NCBI RefSeq assembly: GCF_002210435.1
Contig: NZ_MZMV01000069.1
Location: 1 to 34,072 of the forward strand
Length of the DNA: 34,072 bases
From: Micromonospora wenchangensis
Lineage (GTDB): Bacteria; Actinomycetota; Actinomycetes; Mycobacteriales; Micromonosporaceae
Direction of reading: 5' to 3'
The position numbers and the translations under genes were made by a program. A model generated the notes under the pieces. That model worked only from the letters and a program-made list of their open reading frames with translations. It searched no databases and had not been told where the DNA came from. Of the stretch, positions 1 through 8,774 are shown piece by piece (the stretch's first letter is position 1; each line of letters opens with the position of its first letter).

Positions 1-63
1 GTGAGCGCGAGGAGTGAGCCGGGTTTGCGAGCCCCGCAGTCGCGAACCGAGGTGGTCCCGTGA
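1..63 (+). CDS. Possible 3' end of the gene upstream of bioD (partial)
   Basis: A frame open from the left edge ends with TGA at 61-63, overlapping the GTG start of bioD (60-62) in a GTGA arrangement typical of coupled operon genes. The 20 visible residues are low complexity and match no family I can name. A biotin gene such as bioF or bioA would be the expected neighbour, but nothing in the sequence proves it. This could equally be non-coding sequence before bioD. Confidence 0.25.
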   Translation: MSARSEPGLRAPQSRTEVVP

Positions 64-785
64 GCGGGTGGAAGGGCGCGGTGTTGGTCACCGGGACCGA
101 CACCGAGGTCGGCAAGACGGTGGTGACGGCGGCGATCACCGCTGCCGCGCAGGCCGCCGGCCTGCGGGTCGCGGTGGTCAAGCCGGGCCAGACGGGCACG
201 GCCACCGGGGAGCCCGGCGACGTCGACTCGGTGACCCGGCTGGCCGCCCCGCTGACCGGTCGTACCCTGTCGAGCTACCCGGACCCGCTCGCCCCGCTGG
301 CTGCGGCCAGGGTCGCCGAGTTGGAGCCGCTGGAGCTGTACACCGCCGTCGACGCGATCCGCGCGGAGGTCGACAAGCACGACCTGGTGCTCGTCGAGGG
401 AGCGGGCGGGCTGCTGGTGCCGATGGGACTGCGCCCGTCCGGCGAGGCGTGGACGGTCGCCGACCTGGCGGTGTCGCTCGGCGCTCCGGCCGTGGTGGTG
501 GCCCGGGCCGGGCTCGGCACCCTCAACCACACCGCGCTCACCCTGGAGGCGTTGGAGCGTCGGGCCGTACCCGCCGGGGTGGTGATCGGCGCCTGGCCGG
601 CGGAGCCGCAACTGGTGCACTGGGCGAACCTGACCGAGCTGGTGCCGAACCTGCTCGGCGCGCTGCCGGCCGGCGCCGGGTCGATGGACCCGGGGGTGTT
701 CCGCCGGTCCGCACCGGGCTGGCTGACCCCCGACCTGTACGGGGTGCTCGACGACTGGCGCACCTGGGCCGAGGACGCCGGCTGA
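60..785 (+). CDS. bioD: Dethiobiotin synthetase BioD
   Basis: ATP-dependent dethiobiotin synthetase, the penultimate step of biotin synthesis: it closes the ureido ring of 7,8-diaminopelargonic acid with CO2 in the cytoplasm. The 241-residue length fits the family. The N-terminal P-loop reads TGTDTEVGKT (residues 11-20), the BioD form of Walker A. The conserved segment VEGAGGLLVPM lies near residues 118-128, and a VKPGQTG segment near residue 40 is the substrate-binding region. The GTG start at 60 has a GAGGTGG element just upstream and keeps the P-loop at the usual distance from the N-terminus. The upstream frame overlaps the start, so the gene probably closes a biotin operon that begins outside the window. 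The next gene is convergent, only 20 bases away. Confidence 0.93.
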   Translation: MSGWKGAVLVTGTDTEVGKTVVTAAITAAAQAAGLRVAVVKPGQTGTATGEPGDVDSVTRLAAPLTGRTLSSYPDPLAPLAAARVAELEPLELYTAVDAIRAEVDKHDLVLVEGAGGLLVPMGLRPSGEAWTVADLAVSLGAPAVVVARAGLGTLNHTALTLEALERRAVPAGVVIGAWPAEPQLVHWANLTELVPNLLGALPAGAGSMDPGVFRRSAPGWLTPDLYGVLDDWRTWAEDAG

Positions 786-805
786 GCGGTCCGCCGCCGG
801 TGCCC

Positions 806-2332
806 TCACTCGGCGGCCGGGACCGGCCGGGGTCGGTCGTCCTGCGCCGGTCGTGGGGCGATGACCTGCACGCCGACGTCGGCGTCGCGGTTCTGTGCCT
901 CGATCCAGGTGTCCAGGGCGGTCCGGCAGGCATGGTCGACGTGCCGCAGGCCGCCCAGGTCCAGCCGTACCCGCCGGTCGTCGGGCAGCCCGTCGAGCGT
1001 GGTGAGGATGGTGGGCAGCCGCAGGAACGTGGCGTTGCCGGTGATCGCCACGTGCACCGGGTCGACGTCGTCGTGGACGGTGACCCGGACGTGGGAGGTC
1101 TCCCAGGCGGTCTTCACCACGGCCAGGCCGAGGCCGACGAGCACGCCGGTGAACAGGTCGGTGCCGAGGATCGCGGCGGCGGTCACCACCAGCACCACCG
1201 CCTCGCCCCGGTGCTCCCGCCACAGCTCGGGCAGGGCCCGCCACGGCAGCAGCTTGCATCCGGCGTGCACCAGCACGGCGGCCAGCGCGGGCATCGGGAT
1301 CAGCCCGACCAGGCCGGGTACGGCGGCGACGAAGAGCAGCAGCCACACCCCGTGCAGTACCCGGGACGCCTTCGTCCGCGCGCCGGCCCGCACGTTGGCG
1401 GAACTGCGCACGATGACGGCGGTCATCGGCAACGCGCCGAGCAGCCCGCAGACCGTGTTGCCGGTGCCCTGGGCGACGAGTTCCCGGTCGAAGTCGGTGC
1501 GCGGCCCCCGGTGCAGCCGGTCGACGGCCGCGGCGCTGAACAGGCTCTCCGCCGAGGCGACCAGGGCGAACGTGACGACGGTGGCGAGCATCCCCGGGTC
1601 GGCGAGACCACCCCAGTGCCCGAACGACGGTCGGATCGCCGTGAGCAGCCCCTCCACCTCGATGGTGTCGACCGGCAGCCGCAGGGCGGCGGCGGCCCCG
1701 GCCGCGGCGACGACGGCGACCAGCGCCCCGGGGACCAGGCCCGGCCGGCCGGGCAGGGTGTCCCAGAGCAGCATGACCACGATCGTGGCCACGCCGACGG
1801 CGAGTGACACCTGTGCCGTGCCGGAGCCGGTGAGCTTCCCGACCAGGTCCGGCAGCCCGGTGAGACCGGCCAGCCCGGTCGGTGGGGTGTCGGCTCCGGC
1901 CAGGACGTGGAGCTGGCCGGCGATCAGCAACAGGCCGATGCCGGTGAGCATGCCGTGCACCACGGCCACCGAGATGGCCCGGAACCACCGGCCGAGCCGC
2001 AACAGCCCCAGCCCGATCTGGATCAGGCCGGCGACCAGCACGATGGTGCCGAGGCCGGCCAGGCCGTAGCGGTCCACGGCCTCGGCGACCAGCACGGTCA
2101 ACCCCGCCGCCGGCCCGCTCACCTGGAGGCTGCTGCCGGGCATCACCCCCACCACCAGCCCGCCGACCACCCCGGTCACCAGCCCGAGTTCGACCGGCAC
2201 CCCGGAGGCGACCGCGATCCCCACACAGAGCGGCAACGCCACCAGGAACACCACCAGCGACGCCGGCAGATCCCCCCGAACCGCACCCCAGCTCACCGCA
2301 CCCCACCCCCGCCCCAACCGCCACCCACCCAC
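806..2332 (-). CDS. SulP-family anion transporter with C-terminal STAS domain
   Basis: Inner-membrane anion permease of the SulP (SLC26) family; substrates in this family include sulfate and bicarbonate, and the sequence does not decide which. The first membrane segment carries the family motif VVFLVALPLCVGIAVASG, followed by many further hydrophobic segments up to about residue 400. A cytoplasmic STAS domain (about 415-500) contains the central LDLGGLRHVDHAC stretch. Length of 508 residues is normal for short bacterial SulP proteins. The GTG at 2332 is the longest start. A GTG at 2296, closer to the DLPASLVVF motif, is equally plausible because neither has a clear ribosome binding site. No carbonic anhydrase gene or partner is adjacent. 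Confidence 0.9.
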   Translation of the reverse strand: MGGWRLGRGWGAVSWGAVRGDLPASLVVFLVALPLCVGIAVASGVPVELGLVTGVVGGLVVGVMPGSSLQVSGPAAGLTVLVAEAVDRYGLAGLGTIVLVAGLIQIGLGLLRLGRWFRAISVAVVHGMLTGIGLLLIAGQLHVLAGADTPPTGLAGLTGLPDLVGKLTGSGTAQVSLAVGVATIVVMLLWDTLPGRPGLVPGALVAVVAAAGAAAALRLPVDTIEVEGLLTAIRPSFGHWGGLADPGMLATVVTFALVASAESLFSAAAVDRLHRGPRTDFDRELVAQGTGNTVCGLLGALPMTAVIVRSSANVRAGARTKASRVLHGVWLLLFVAAVPGLVGLIPMPALAAVLVHAGCKLLPWRALPELWREHRGEAVVLVVTAAAILGTDLFTGVLVGLGLAVVKTAWETSHVRVTVHDDVDPVHVAITGNATFLRLPTILTTLDGLPDDRRVRLDLGGLRHVDHACRTALDTWIEAQNRDADVGVQVIAPRPAQDDRPRPVPAAE

Positions 2333-2381
2333 CGGCCCCGCCCGTCGCGCCGACCCGCCCGTCCCACCCGCCTCACCCCGG

Positions 2382-2437
2382 TGATCAAGAGGTTTGCGTC
2401 ATCGTTGATCTCCGATTTGACGGGAACCTCTTGATCA
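2382..2437. repeat. Palindromic intergenic repeat (TGATCAAGAGG type)
   Basis: Two 20-base arms at 2382-2401 and 2418-2437 are inverted copies with two mismatches, around a 16-base loop. The outer 13 bases, TGATCAAGAGGTT, pair perfectly. The arms are much more AT-rich than their surroundings. I recall this TGATCAAGAGG palindrome as a dispersed intergenic repeat in Micromonospora genomes; that is memory, not a search. It lies upstream of the SulP gene and downstream of nothing obvious, so it is more likely a dispersed repeat than a dedicated terminator. Confidence 0.7.
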
Positions 2438-2439
2438 AC

Positions 2440-2751
2440 CCGGGAGCGCGGGGGCGTGGTGTGGGGGGTGGAGTGCACGCTGACCTCCCGGGTCGGTGTG
2501 GCGCTGGGCGTCACGTGGGTTCAACCCGTTGCGGCTGGTGGCGGTTACGCCTGTTCGGGCAGGTGGACAGGGTGATGCGTTGACGTCGTCAGCTCGAAAG
2601 GGGCCGGCTAAGACACTGGTGCCGGCGAACCCGGACCGGGTGGAGCGCGGGGCGTGGGCGGGGCGGGCGGCCGTGACCGCGCATCCCGTGCAGTGGGGCC
2701 GGCGTTCCTGCCCGTCGCGCCGCGAGCCGGGAGGGGCTCAGGTCGGCCGGG
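2440..2751. other. Intergenic stretch without a convincing gene
   Basis: Very GC-rich DNA between the SulP gene start and the P450 stop. Short open frames exist on both strands, but their compositions are Arg/Gly/Pro-rich shadows with no recognisable family and no ribosome binding site. No RNA gene or clear terminator was seen here. Confidence 0.5.
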
Positions 2752-3924
2752 CTACGGGGTGGGGCTGCGGCGGACCACGAAGGCGTCGGGCATCCGGAAG
2801 GTGAGGTTGTCCGGGCACCACGGTGGACGTACCACCGTCACCGCGTCCAGCAGCGGTGCCGCCTCGGTGACCACCACCGCCGCCTCCAGCCGGGCCAGCT
2901 GTGCGCCCACGCACCGGTGCGCCCCCGCCCCGAAGGCCAGGTGCCGGCGCGACCCGCGCTGCCCCGGGCGGAACCCCGCCGGGTCGGCCACCACCTCCGG
3001 GTCGCAGCCGGCCCGGGCCAGCCACAGCAGCACCGAGCTACCCGCCGGCACCGGCGTACCGCCCAGGGTGGTGTCGACCGCGGCCACCCGCCGCCAGGTG
3101 ACGATCGGTGGCTCCCGGCGCAGGCCCTCCTCGACGACATCGGCGACGGCGACGGTGCCGGCCCGCAACCCGGCGCGCACCCCGGGTTCGCCGGTGAGCC
3201 GGTGCAGCAGCAGGGTGAGGAACTGGCTGGTGGTCTCCTGGCCGGCGACCAGCAGGAAGAACAGCGCCCCGACCACCACGTCCGGGGGGTGCCCGGCGGC
3301 GCGCAGCCGACCGGCCAGGCCGCCGCCGGTGCCGGCGAACTCCCGCAGTACGGCGTGGAACCGGCCCACCTCGACGGCGAGGCTCTGCTGCCGGCCGGCG
3401 TCCAGCGGGGCCCAGAACAGTTCCAGCGCCGTCCGCGCGAAGTCCTTCACCGCGCCCACCGGGGCGTCCGGCAGCTCGACCAGCCGGGCCAGCGCCAGCA
3501 GCGGCAGGTCGGCGGCGAGCCGGGCGTGCAGGTCCACCGGCCGACCGGCGGCCAGGTCGGCGGCGATGCCGGCCACCCGCTCCCGGACCAGGGCGGTCAA
3601 CCACGGTCGCTGGGCGGCCACCCGGTCGGGGTGCAGCGCCTCGGCGACGATCGCCCGGATCGCCGGGTGGCTGGGGCCGGCGTTGTTCGCCAGCGTCGGC
3701 GGCAACCGGAACCGGTGCGCGGTGAGCACCCGCAGTGCGGCCACCGGGATCGGGGTCACCGCGTCCAGGGCGTTGTCGGGCCGCCAGGTGGACGCGTCGG
3801 CCAGCACCTGCCGGACCAGCGCGTGCCGGGTCACCACCAGGTGGACGCCGCCGACCCGGTCGACGACCGTGGCCACGTCCGGCCAGGGCTCGTCGAAGGA
3901 CGCCTCCCACCCCCGGAACAGCAC
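2752..3924 (-). CDS. Cytochrome P450
   Basis: Soluble haem-thiolate monooxygenase of the bacterial CYP type, 390 residues, which needs ferredoxin and reductase partners encoded elsewhere. The I-helix oxygen-binding motif AGQETT is at 227-232 (Glu replaces the more usual acid/Asp, still followed by Thr-Thr). The K-helix ExxR is E266-R269. The haem loop FGAGAHRCVG is at 331-340 with the thiolate ligand Cys338. A C-helix-like NNAGPSHPAIR segment lies near residue 85. The GTG start at 3924 is forced, because the preceding in-frame stop TAG (3934-3936) is the stop of the upstream methyltransferase gene, 9 bases away. The two genes are therefore almost certainly one transcript. Substrate is unknown; no biosynthetic cluster is visible around it. 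Confidence 0.92.
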   Translation of the reverse strand: MLFRGWEASFDEPWPDVATVVDRVGGVHLVVTRHALVRQVLADASTWRPDNALDAVTPIPVAALRVLTAHRFRLPPTLANNAGPSHPAIRAIVAEALHPDRVAAQRPWLTALVRERVAGIAADLAAGRPVDLHARLAADLPLLALARLVELPDAPVGAVKDFARTALELFWAPLDAGRQQSLAVEVGRFHAVLREFAGTGGGLAGRLRAAGHPPDVVVGALFFLLVAGQETTSQFLTLLLHRLTGEPGVRAGLRAGTVAVADVVEEGLRREPPIVTWRRVAAVDTTLGGTPVPAGSSVLLWLARAGCDPEVVADPAGFRPGQRGSRRHLAFGAGAHRCVGAQLARLEAAVVVTEAAPLLDAVTVVRPPWCPDNLTFRMPDAFVVRRSPTP

Positions 3925-3933
3925 CCGGTCACG

Positions 3934-4602
3934 CTAGCGGGCGGCCCCCGGCGGGGCGGGGTCCAGTTCCCACACCGTGGTGTGCTTCACCCGGACGCTC
4001 TCTAACGCCTCCGGCACCGGCACGTCGTAGCCGGCCAGCTCGCGGAACCGTTCCCGGGGCAGGAACGCCCGGCCCGGGTCGCCGACCAGCACCCGGGCAC
4101 CCGAGCGGGCGGCCCGCAGCAGGAAACGCAGCACCCGGCGGGCCATCGCCTCGCTGTAGAAGACGTCCCCGGCGAGCAGCACCTCGGCGTCCCCGGCGTC
4201 GCCGTCGAGCACGTCGGCCAGCTCGGCGTCGACGCGTACCCCGTTGGCGTGGGCGTTGAGGGCGACGGCGGCGACGGCCCGCTCGTCGATCTCCACCGCC
4301 CGCACGGCCGCCGCGCCGGCCCGCGCGGCGGCGATGGCGACCAGGCCGGAGCCGGAGGCGAGGTCGAGCACCCGGCGACCGGCGACCGTTTCCGGGTGGT
4401 CGGTGACGTACCGGGCCAGGCCCTGCCCACCGGCCCAGGCGAAGGCCCAGAACGGCGGCGGCTGGGAGCTGCGGAACTCGCCCTCGGTCAGCTCCCACAG
4501 GCCGATCGGCTCGTCGGCCTGGTGCAACCGCACCTCGGGTACGAAGGCGACCGGGGCGAGCCGGGCGTGCAGCCGGACGAAGGCCGCGGAGAGTTCGGAC
4601 AC
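3934..4602 (-). CDS. SAM-dependent methyltransferase (ETFB-KMT/COG3897-like)
   Basis: Class I S-adenosylmethionine methyltransferase of 222 residues. Motif I reads VLDLASGSG at 78-86 and the acidic ribose-binding residue follows in AVEIDE (about 104). The segment PPPFWAFAWAGGQ at 48-60 is the hallmark of the group that includes METTL20 (electron-transfer-flavoprotein lysine methyltransferase) and bacterial COG3897 proteins. These modify protein lysines rather than small molecules, so a protein substrate is the family-based expectation. It is the first gene of a two-gene minus-strand unit; the P450 starts 9 bases after its stop. A role in tailoring a small molecule with the P450 cannot be excluded from sequence alone. 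Confidence 0.85.
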   Translation of the reverse strand: MSELSAAFVRLHARLAPVAFVPEVRLHQADEPIGLWELTEGEFRSSQPPPFWAFAWAGGQGLARYVTDHPETVAGRRVLDLASGSGLVAIAAARAGAAAVRAVEIDERAVAAVALNAHANGVRVDAELADVLDGDAGDAEVLLAGDVFYSEAMARRVLRFLLRAARSGARVLVGDPGRAFLPRERFRELAGYDVPVPEALESVRVKHTTVWELDPAPPGAAR

Positions 4603-4835
4603 CCGCCCAGGATGTCAGCCGTGCCGACCCCGGCGCGGTCGACCCTCGCCGACCCGACGAAGCGGCCTAGCCCACACCGTCACCCGGCGTGTCGGCGAAG
4701 AAGGGTGACCGGTTCACCACTGTCGGTGTTAACCCGCACCGTACTTGCCGATCGGCGCGAACACGCCCGTCTACCGGCTTCCCCATCGTGCTCATAGCGT
4801 GGCGAGTGGACAAGACCGACGGGAGGAGCGAGGCG

Positions 4836-5675
4836 GTGGTGATGGTGTGGCGGAACGCGCTACGGGTCGGGGCGGTGCTGGCCTGCCTGTCGGGGACAGG
4901 GCTCGTCGGGCCGACACCGGCGTCGGCGGCGGACCGCTTCTCCACCGAGCTGAGCGGCCTGCCCGCCCAGTTCACCGCCGGGGACCAGGTGCGGACGGTC
5001 TCGGCGGTGGTGTCCCGCCAGGGCAACGGCGGCTGTGTGAAGGTCCGCTGGTCGATGGTGCTCTCGGTGCAGGGGCTGCGACTGGACCAGGTCAAGATGG
5101 ACCGGGTCGAGGAGACCGGCTCGTTCCCGCTGGACATCCGGGCGCAGGGGGACGTGGCCCGGTTGACCGACCGGCAGCTCGACCCGGGCACCCTCTGCCC
5201 GGACCGCACGGTCACCGCCACCTACCGGGTGGCCTTCGCCGAGGACGTCACCCGGGGCCGGATCACCATGGCCGCCGAGGCGTACGACCCGAACCTGCGG
5301 CTGCTCGCCCGGCGTACCGCCACCCGGCAGGTCGTCGGCGCGGCGCCTGCGCCCACCACGGCGGCACCCGAGCCGACCACCGCGTCGCCGGAGCCGACCG
5401 AGGAGGTGCTGGAGCCGACCGAGGAGGAGACCGAACCGACCGAGGAGGCGCTGGCCGAGGTGCCGCCACCGGCCGCGGCGAACCGTTCGGCCAACGCCAG
5501 CGGGGGCTTCGGGGTGGTACAGGCGGCGTTCCTGCTCGGCGGCCTGCTGCTCTTCCTCGGCGTCGGCCTGCTGATGCGGCTGCGGCAGCTCACCCGGACC
5601 GCGTCCGACGGGGTGGAGGGCGACGACGCGCGTCCGGTCCGTCGACCCGTCCGCTGGACCACCGTCCGACGGTGA
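4836..5675 (+). CDS. Secreted protein with C-terminal membrane anchor
   Basis: Predicted exported, membrane-anchored protein of 279 residues without a family I can name. A signal peptide spans about 1-31 (WRNALR, a hydrophobic core, then a cut after ASA). The exported domain (about 32-170) has a Cys in the GGCVKVRW strand and another in the LCPD segment, a likely disulfide pair. A low-complexity linker rich in Glu-Pro-Thr repeats (EPTEE units, about 172-205) leads to one transmembrane helix (about 228-249), followed by a basic cytoplasmic tail. The GTG at 4836 is chosen because GGGAGG at 4821-4826 is 9 bases upstream; GTG 4839 or ATG 4842 are alternatives. The layout resembles actinomycete cell-surface proteins with a stalk and anchor. 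Confidence 0.8.
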   Translation: MVMVWRNALRVGAVLACLSGTGLVGPTPASAADRFSTELSGLPAQFTAGDQVRTVSAVVSRQGNGGCVKVRWSMVLSVQGLRLDQVKMDRVEETGSFPLDIRAQGDVARLTDRQLDPGTLCPDRTVTATYRVAFAEDVTRGRITMAAEAYDPNLRLLARRTATRQVVGAAPAPTTAAPEPTTASPEPTEEVLEPTEEETEPTEEALAEVPPPAAANRSANASGGFGVVQAAFLLGGLLLFLGVGLLMRLRQLTRTASDGVEGDDARPVRRPVRWTTVRR

Positions 5676-5682
5676 TCGGGGG

Positions 5683-5721
5683 CCGCCGGGGCCGGGTGGC
5701 GCCACCACCCGGCCCCGGCGG
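5683..5721. terminator. Bidirectional hairpin terminator
   Basis: A perfect 17-bp inverted repeat (5683-5699 with 5705-5721) and a 5-base loop fill the 49-base gap between two convergent stops. There is no long T tract, as is usual for actinomycete terminators. Confidence 0.8.
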
Positions 5722-5724
5722 GTT

Positions 5725-8655
5725 TCACTTCGCGAACACCTGGAACTCGGCGATCCGCACCTGGTCGCGCGCCGGGCTGGCGGTAGCGCAGTCGGTCCGG
5801 GTCGCCGGGTCGTCGTCCTGCTCACCGGCGTACGCCGGGCCGCCGGTGCACTGGCTGGCCAGCACCTCCAGCCGGACGTGGGTGGCGACGGTGGCCGGCA
5901 CCCGGAACGAGCGGGCGATCAGGTCCCGGCTGTAGGCCCGGTACTTGCCACCGGGGAACGCGTCGTCGGCGCTGGTGTAGACCCGGGTCCAGCGGGCCGG
6001 GTCGGCGCAGTCGGTGGTGGTCGCGTCGCAGGTCGACACCGCGAACGACCGCAGCGCGCTCAGCGCGTTCTGCGCACCGGGGTCGGCGTCGCCGGTGATC
6101 GCCGGGCGGAGCATGGCACTGACGGTGACCCGCTGCACCGGCTGCGGGGTGCCGCCGGGCAGCGTGACGGTGACCCCCTTGCCGGCGACCCCGGTCAACG
6201 ACGCCCAGTTGGTGGCCTCGGTGTCGTCGGCGATCCGGTCCAGGTTCACCCCGTCCCCGGTGATGCTCGCCCCGGACGCGGTGGACGCCAGGTTCCGGCT
6301 CAGCCGCAGGTCGACGTACCCCTGCTGGCCGGCCTTCGCGACCACCTCCAGGCGCTGGTGGCCGAAGCCGGGGGCGACCGCCAGCACCTGGTACGTCCCG
6401 GCGACGGCCTCGAAGGTGGCCGGCAGCGGGGTGGCCGGGTCGGTGTCGGCGACGGGGGTGGCCCGCGCCTCGTAGTCACCGACGTAGAGCCGGATCGGCG
6501 CGTCGGTGCTGTCGCCCCGGGGGCGCAGGGTCAGCGTGGCGTTGCCGCCGGCCGGGCTGGCGAAGCTCGGCGTCGGGTCGGTGTCGGCGGCACCGACGGT
6601 GGCGGCGTCCCGGCCCATCCCGGAGCGGGCGAACTCGGCCCAGATCAGCTCCTGGTTGGCCCCGCCGAAGCGCAGCCGGTCGGCGGTGAGCAGGTTGTCC
6701 CGCATGTCGAGCATGCTGACCTGGCTGGCCGCCTGGAGCAGGAACGAGTCGAAGACCAGTTGCACCCAGCGCCGGTTGCCGGGGCAGTTCTCGGCGGCCA
6801 CCCGGCCCTGCGCGCAGTCGAGCTGCCGCTGCGGGGTGCCCAGACCGTACTTCTTGACCAGGGCGGCGCGGATGCGGAAGTTGGTCGCGCCCCAGATCTC
6901 CCCGTCGGCGTGCACCGCCGGGCCGCCGGTGTTGTAGCCGACGTCGGAGTAGTTGAGCGGGCTGCGGCTCAGGTCGTAGTTGCGGATGCCGCTGACCAGG
7001 TTGCCGGTGACGTAGCCGCCGGTGACGAAGGGCGTCTCGCCGGGGGCGCGCAGGCCGTGCTCGTAGAGGTACTCGGCGGCGAGCAGGTCGCTCCACGACT
7101 CGCCCATCGCCCCGCCCTGGTGGCCGCCGATCCCGCTGTCCGGGCCGGCGATCATCCGGTTGGTGATGGCGTGGGTGTACTCGTGGCCGATCACCGTCAT
7201 GTCGTAGTCGCCGTCGACGCACGGCGGGTACGGCCCACCGGCCTGCGGCTGCCACAGGTACATGTTGGTGCTCGGCGGCAGCCCGTCGCGCGGGGTGGAC
7301 TGGTTGGCGTTGTTCCGGTTGCCGCTCAGCGCGCCCTGCTGGGCCCGCCCCTGCTCGGCGTCGCCACCCAGCCCGGCCCCGCTGACGTTGACCGCCTGGA
7401 GGTTCCAGGTGGCCTCGGTGAAGCCGAGGTGCCAGGCCCAGTCGTGCATCCGGTTGTGCATGGCGAACAGGTTGGCGGTGGCGGCGTCGGCGTCGTTGCG
7501 TTGGGCGGAGGTGAACACCGCCGGGTTGCAGCGGGCCTGGTGCCACTGGTCGGTGAACGGGTACTCGTAGCGCCGGTCGGGGCGGTCGGGGGCGTTGACC
7601 ATGGGGCTGCCGGCGCCCCAGGAGACCACGGTGTTGGCGGAGTTGCCCCGGGTGGTGCCGGTGGGCGCGCCGGTGGCGAGGTCGACGTCCCAGGGTTGCC
7701 CGCTCGCCGGGTCGCGGAAGGCGGCGGCGCAGTCGGGTGCGGGGCTGGCGCACCAGCGGACCCGGGGGTCCTGCCCGGGGGCGAGGTCCTGCGGCGGGGT
7801 GGCCGGGTAGACCGCCCAGCTCGGGTTGTCGGAGTCGAAGTCGACGAGGTCCTCGCGGACCAGCACCTTCCCGGTGATCCCGTCGACGTAGGTGGTGAAG
7901 GCCGCCGGGTGGTCGCTGTCCTTTCCGATCAAGGTCACCTCGTAGGCGGACCGGTTGCCGTCGACCGGGGTGGGCACGGCGACCTGGCGCACCCGGTGGC
8001 TGGCCACCGCGCCGGCGTCCAGGCCGGCGTCGGCGAGCGCGTCGGCGTACGCCTGCCCGGCGGTGCGGGTGGCCGGGGCGGGGGCCGAGGCGTCCCGGGA
8101 CAGCGAGGAGCTGACCGAGAGCACGGTGCCGTCGGCGACCGCCACGGTGACCAACCCGTCGTGGCCGGCGGGCAGGTCACCGAAGCGCTGCCGCAGGGTG
8201 ACCACCGCGCCGTCGCCGATCCGCCGGACCAGCACCCGGTCCAGCGCGGCGACCGCGTCGGCGTCCAGGCCGAACAGGTCCCGCTGGGTGGTGAGGTAAC
8301 GCCGGGCGGCGGCCTCCGGGTCGGTGGGCAGGCCGGTGGCGAGCCGGGCCGGGCCGAGGGCGTGCGGGGTGCCGAGCCGGTTCCACCGCACCGGAGCGCC
8401 GGTGGCCCGGGCCAGGCCGCGTTGGCGGGCGTCGGGTGCGGCCGTACCGGTGCGGTTGTCGACGTCGGCGGCCTGGTGGCGGTCGTCGGCGAACGAGCCG
8501 GAGCGGCCCGGGGCCGGGGCCGCGGTGTCGCCCGGCGCGGCCGTGGCGGTGCCCCCGCCGGGCAGCAGGGCGGCGACCACGGCGGCGGTCGCCAGTACGG
8601 GAACGAGCCGGCGTCGATGCCGGCTCGTTCGGGGTGTCCACTCCGGTCTGGGCAC
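5725..8655 (-). CDS. Secreted fungalysin-type (M36) zinc metalloprotease
   Basis: Secreted endopeptidase of the M36 family, 976 residues. A signal peptide covers about 1-40 (Arg-rich start, hydrophobic core, cut near ATAA). The propeptide (FTP/PepSY-like, about 110-275) is followed by the catalytic domain (about 350-700). Zinc ligands are His491 and His495 in GHEYTH and Glu519 in GAMGESWSD, spaced as in fungalysins. The C-terminal part has an insert domain followed by a discoidin-like (F5/8 type C) segment of about 140 residues with Cys pairs, probably for substrate or surface binding. The GTG start at 8655 is preceded by GAGGAGG about 5 bases upstream; any longer frame runs into unrelated sequence. 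It is convergent with the anchored protein at 4836-5675, and the TetR gene lies upstream on the same strand. Confidence 0.9.
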   Translation of the reverse strand: MPRPEWTPRTSRHRRRLVPVLATAAVVAALLPGGGTATAAPGDTAAPAPGRSGSFADDRHQAADVDNRTGTAAPDARQRGLARATGAPVRWNRLGTPHALGPARLATGLPTDPEAAARRYLTTQRDLFGLDADAVAALDRVLVRRIGDGAVVTLRQRFGDLPAGHDGLVTVAVADGTVLSVSSSLSRDASAPAPATRTAGQAYADALADAGLDAGAVASHRVRQVAVPTPVDGNRSAYEVTLIGKDSDHPAAFTTYVDGITGKVLVREDLVDFDSDNPSWAVYPATPPQDLAPGQDPRVRWCASPAPDCAAAFRDPASGQPWDVDLATGAPTGTTRGNSANTVVSWGAGSPMVNAPDRPDRRYEYPFTDQWHQARCNPAVFTSAQRNDADAATANLFAMHNRMHDWAWHLGFTEATWNLQAVNVSGAGLGGDAEQGRAQQGALSGNRNNANQSTPRDGLPPSTNMYLWQPQAGGPYPPCVDGDYDMTVIGHEYTHAITNRMIAGPDSGIGGHQGGAMGESWSDLLAAEYLYEHGLRAPGETPFVTGGYVTGNLVSGIRNYDLSRSPLNYSDVGYNTGGPAVHADGEIWGATNFRIRAALVKKYGLGTPQRQLDCAQGRVAAENCPGNRRWVQLVFDSFLLQAASQVSMLDMRDNLLTADRLRFGGANQELIWAEFARSGMGRDAATVGAADTDPTPSFASPAGGNATLTLRPRGDSTDAPIRLYVGDYEARATPVADTDPATPLPATFEAVAGTYQVLAVAPGFGHQRLEVVAKAGQQGYVDLRLSRNLASTASGASITGDGVNLDRIADDTEATNWASLTGVAGKGVTVTLPGGTPQPVQRVTVSAMLRPAITGDADPGAQNALSALRSFAVSTCDATTTDCADPARWTRVYTSADDAFPGGKYRAYSRDLIARSFRVPATVATHVRLEVLASQCTGGPAYAGEQDDDPATRTDCATASPARDQVRIAEFQVFAK

Positions 8656-8774
8656 GGAACCTCCTCGTGGGAGCGGGGACCGGCACGACGCCGGCCCGGC
8701 GCAGGCGGGGTAACGCATGCGCATACGTGGATACCAGGCGGGCCGGACGGGGGCAATGGCGCGCGGTGCGCGGA

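Noticed and set aside
14..1807. A 597-residue + strand open frame across bioD and the SulP gene
   Set aside because: Arg/Gly/His-rich shadow of high-GC DNA; the true genes are bioD (other frame) and SulP (other strand).
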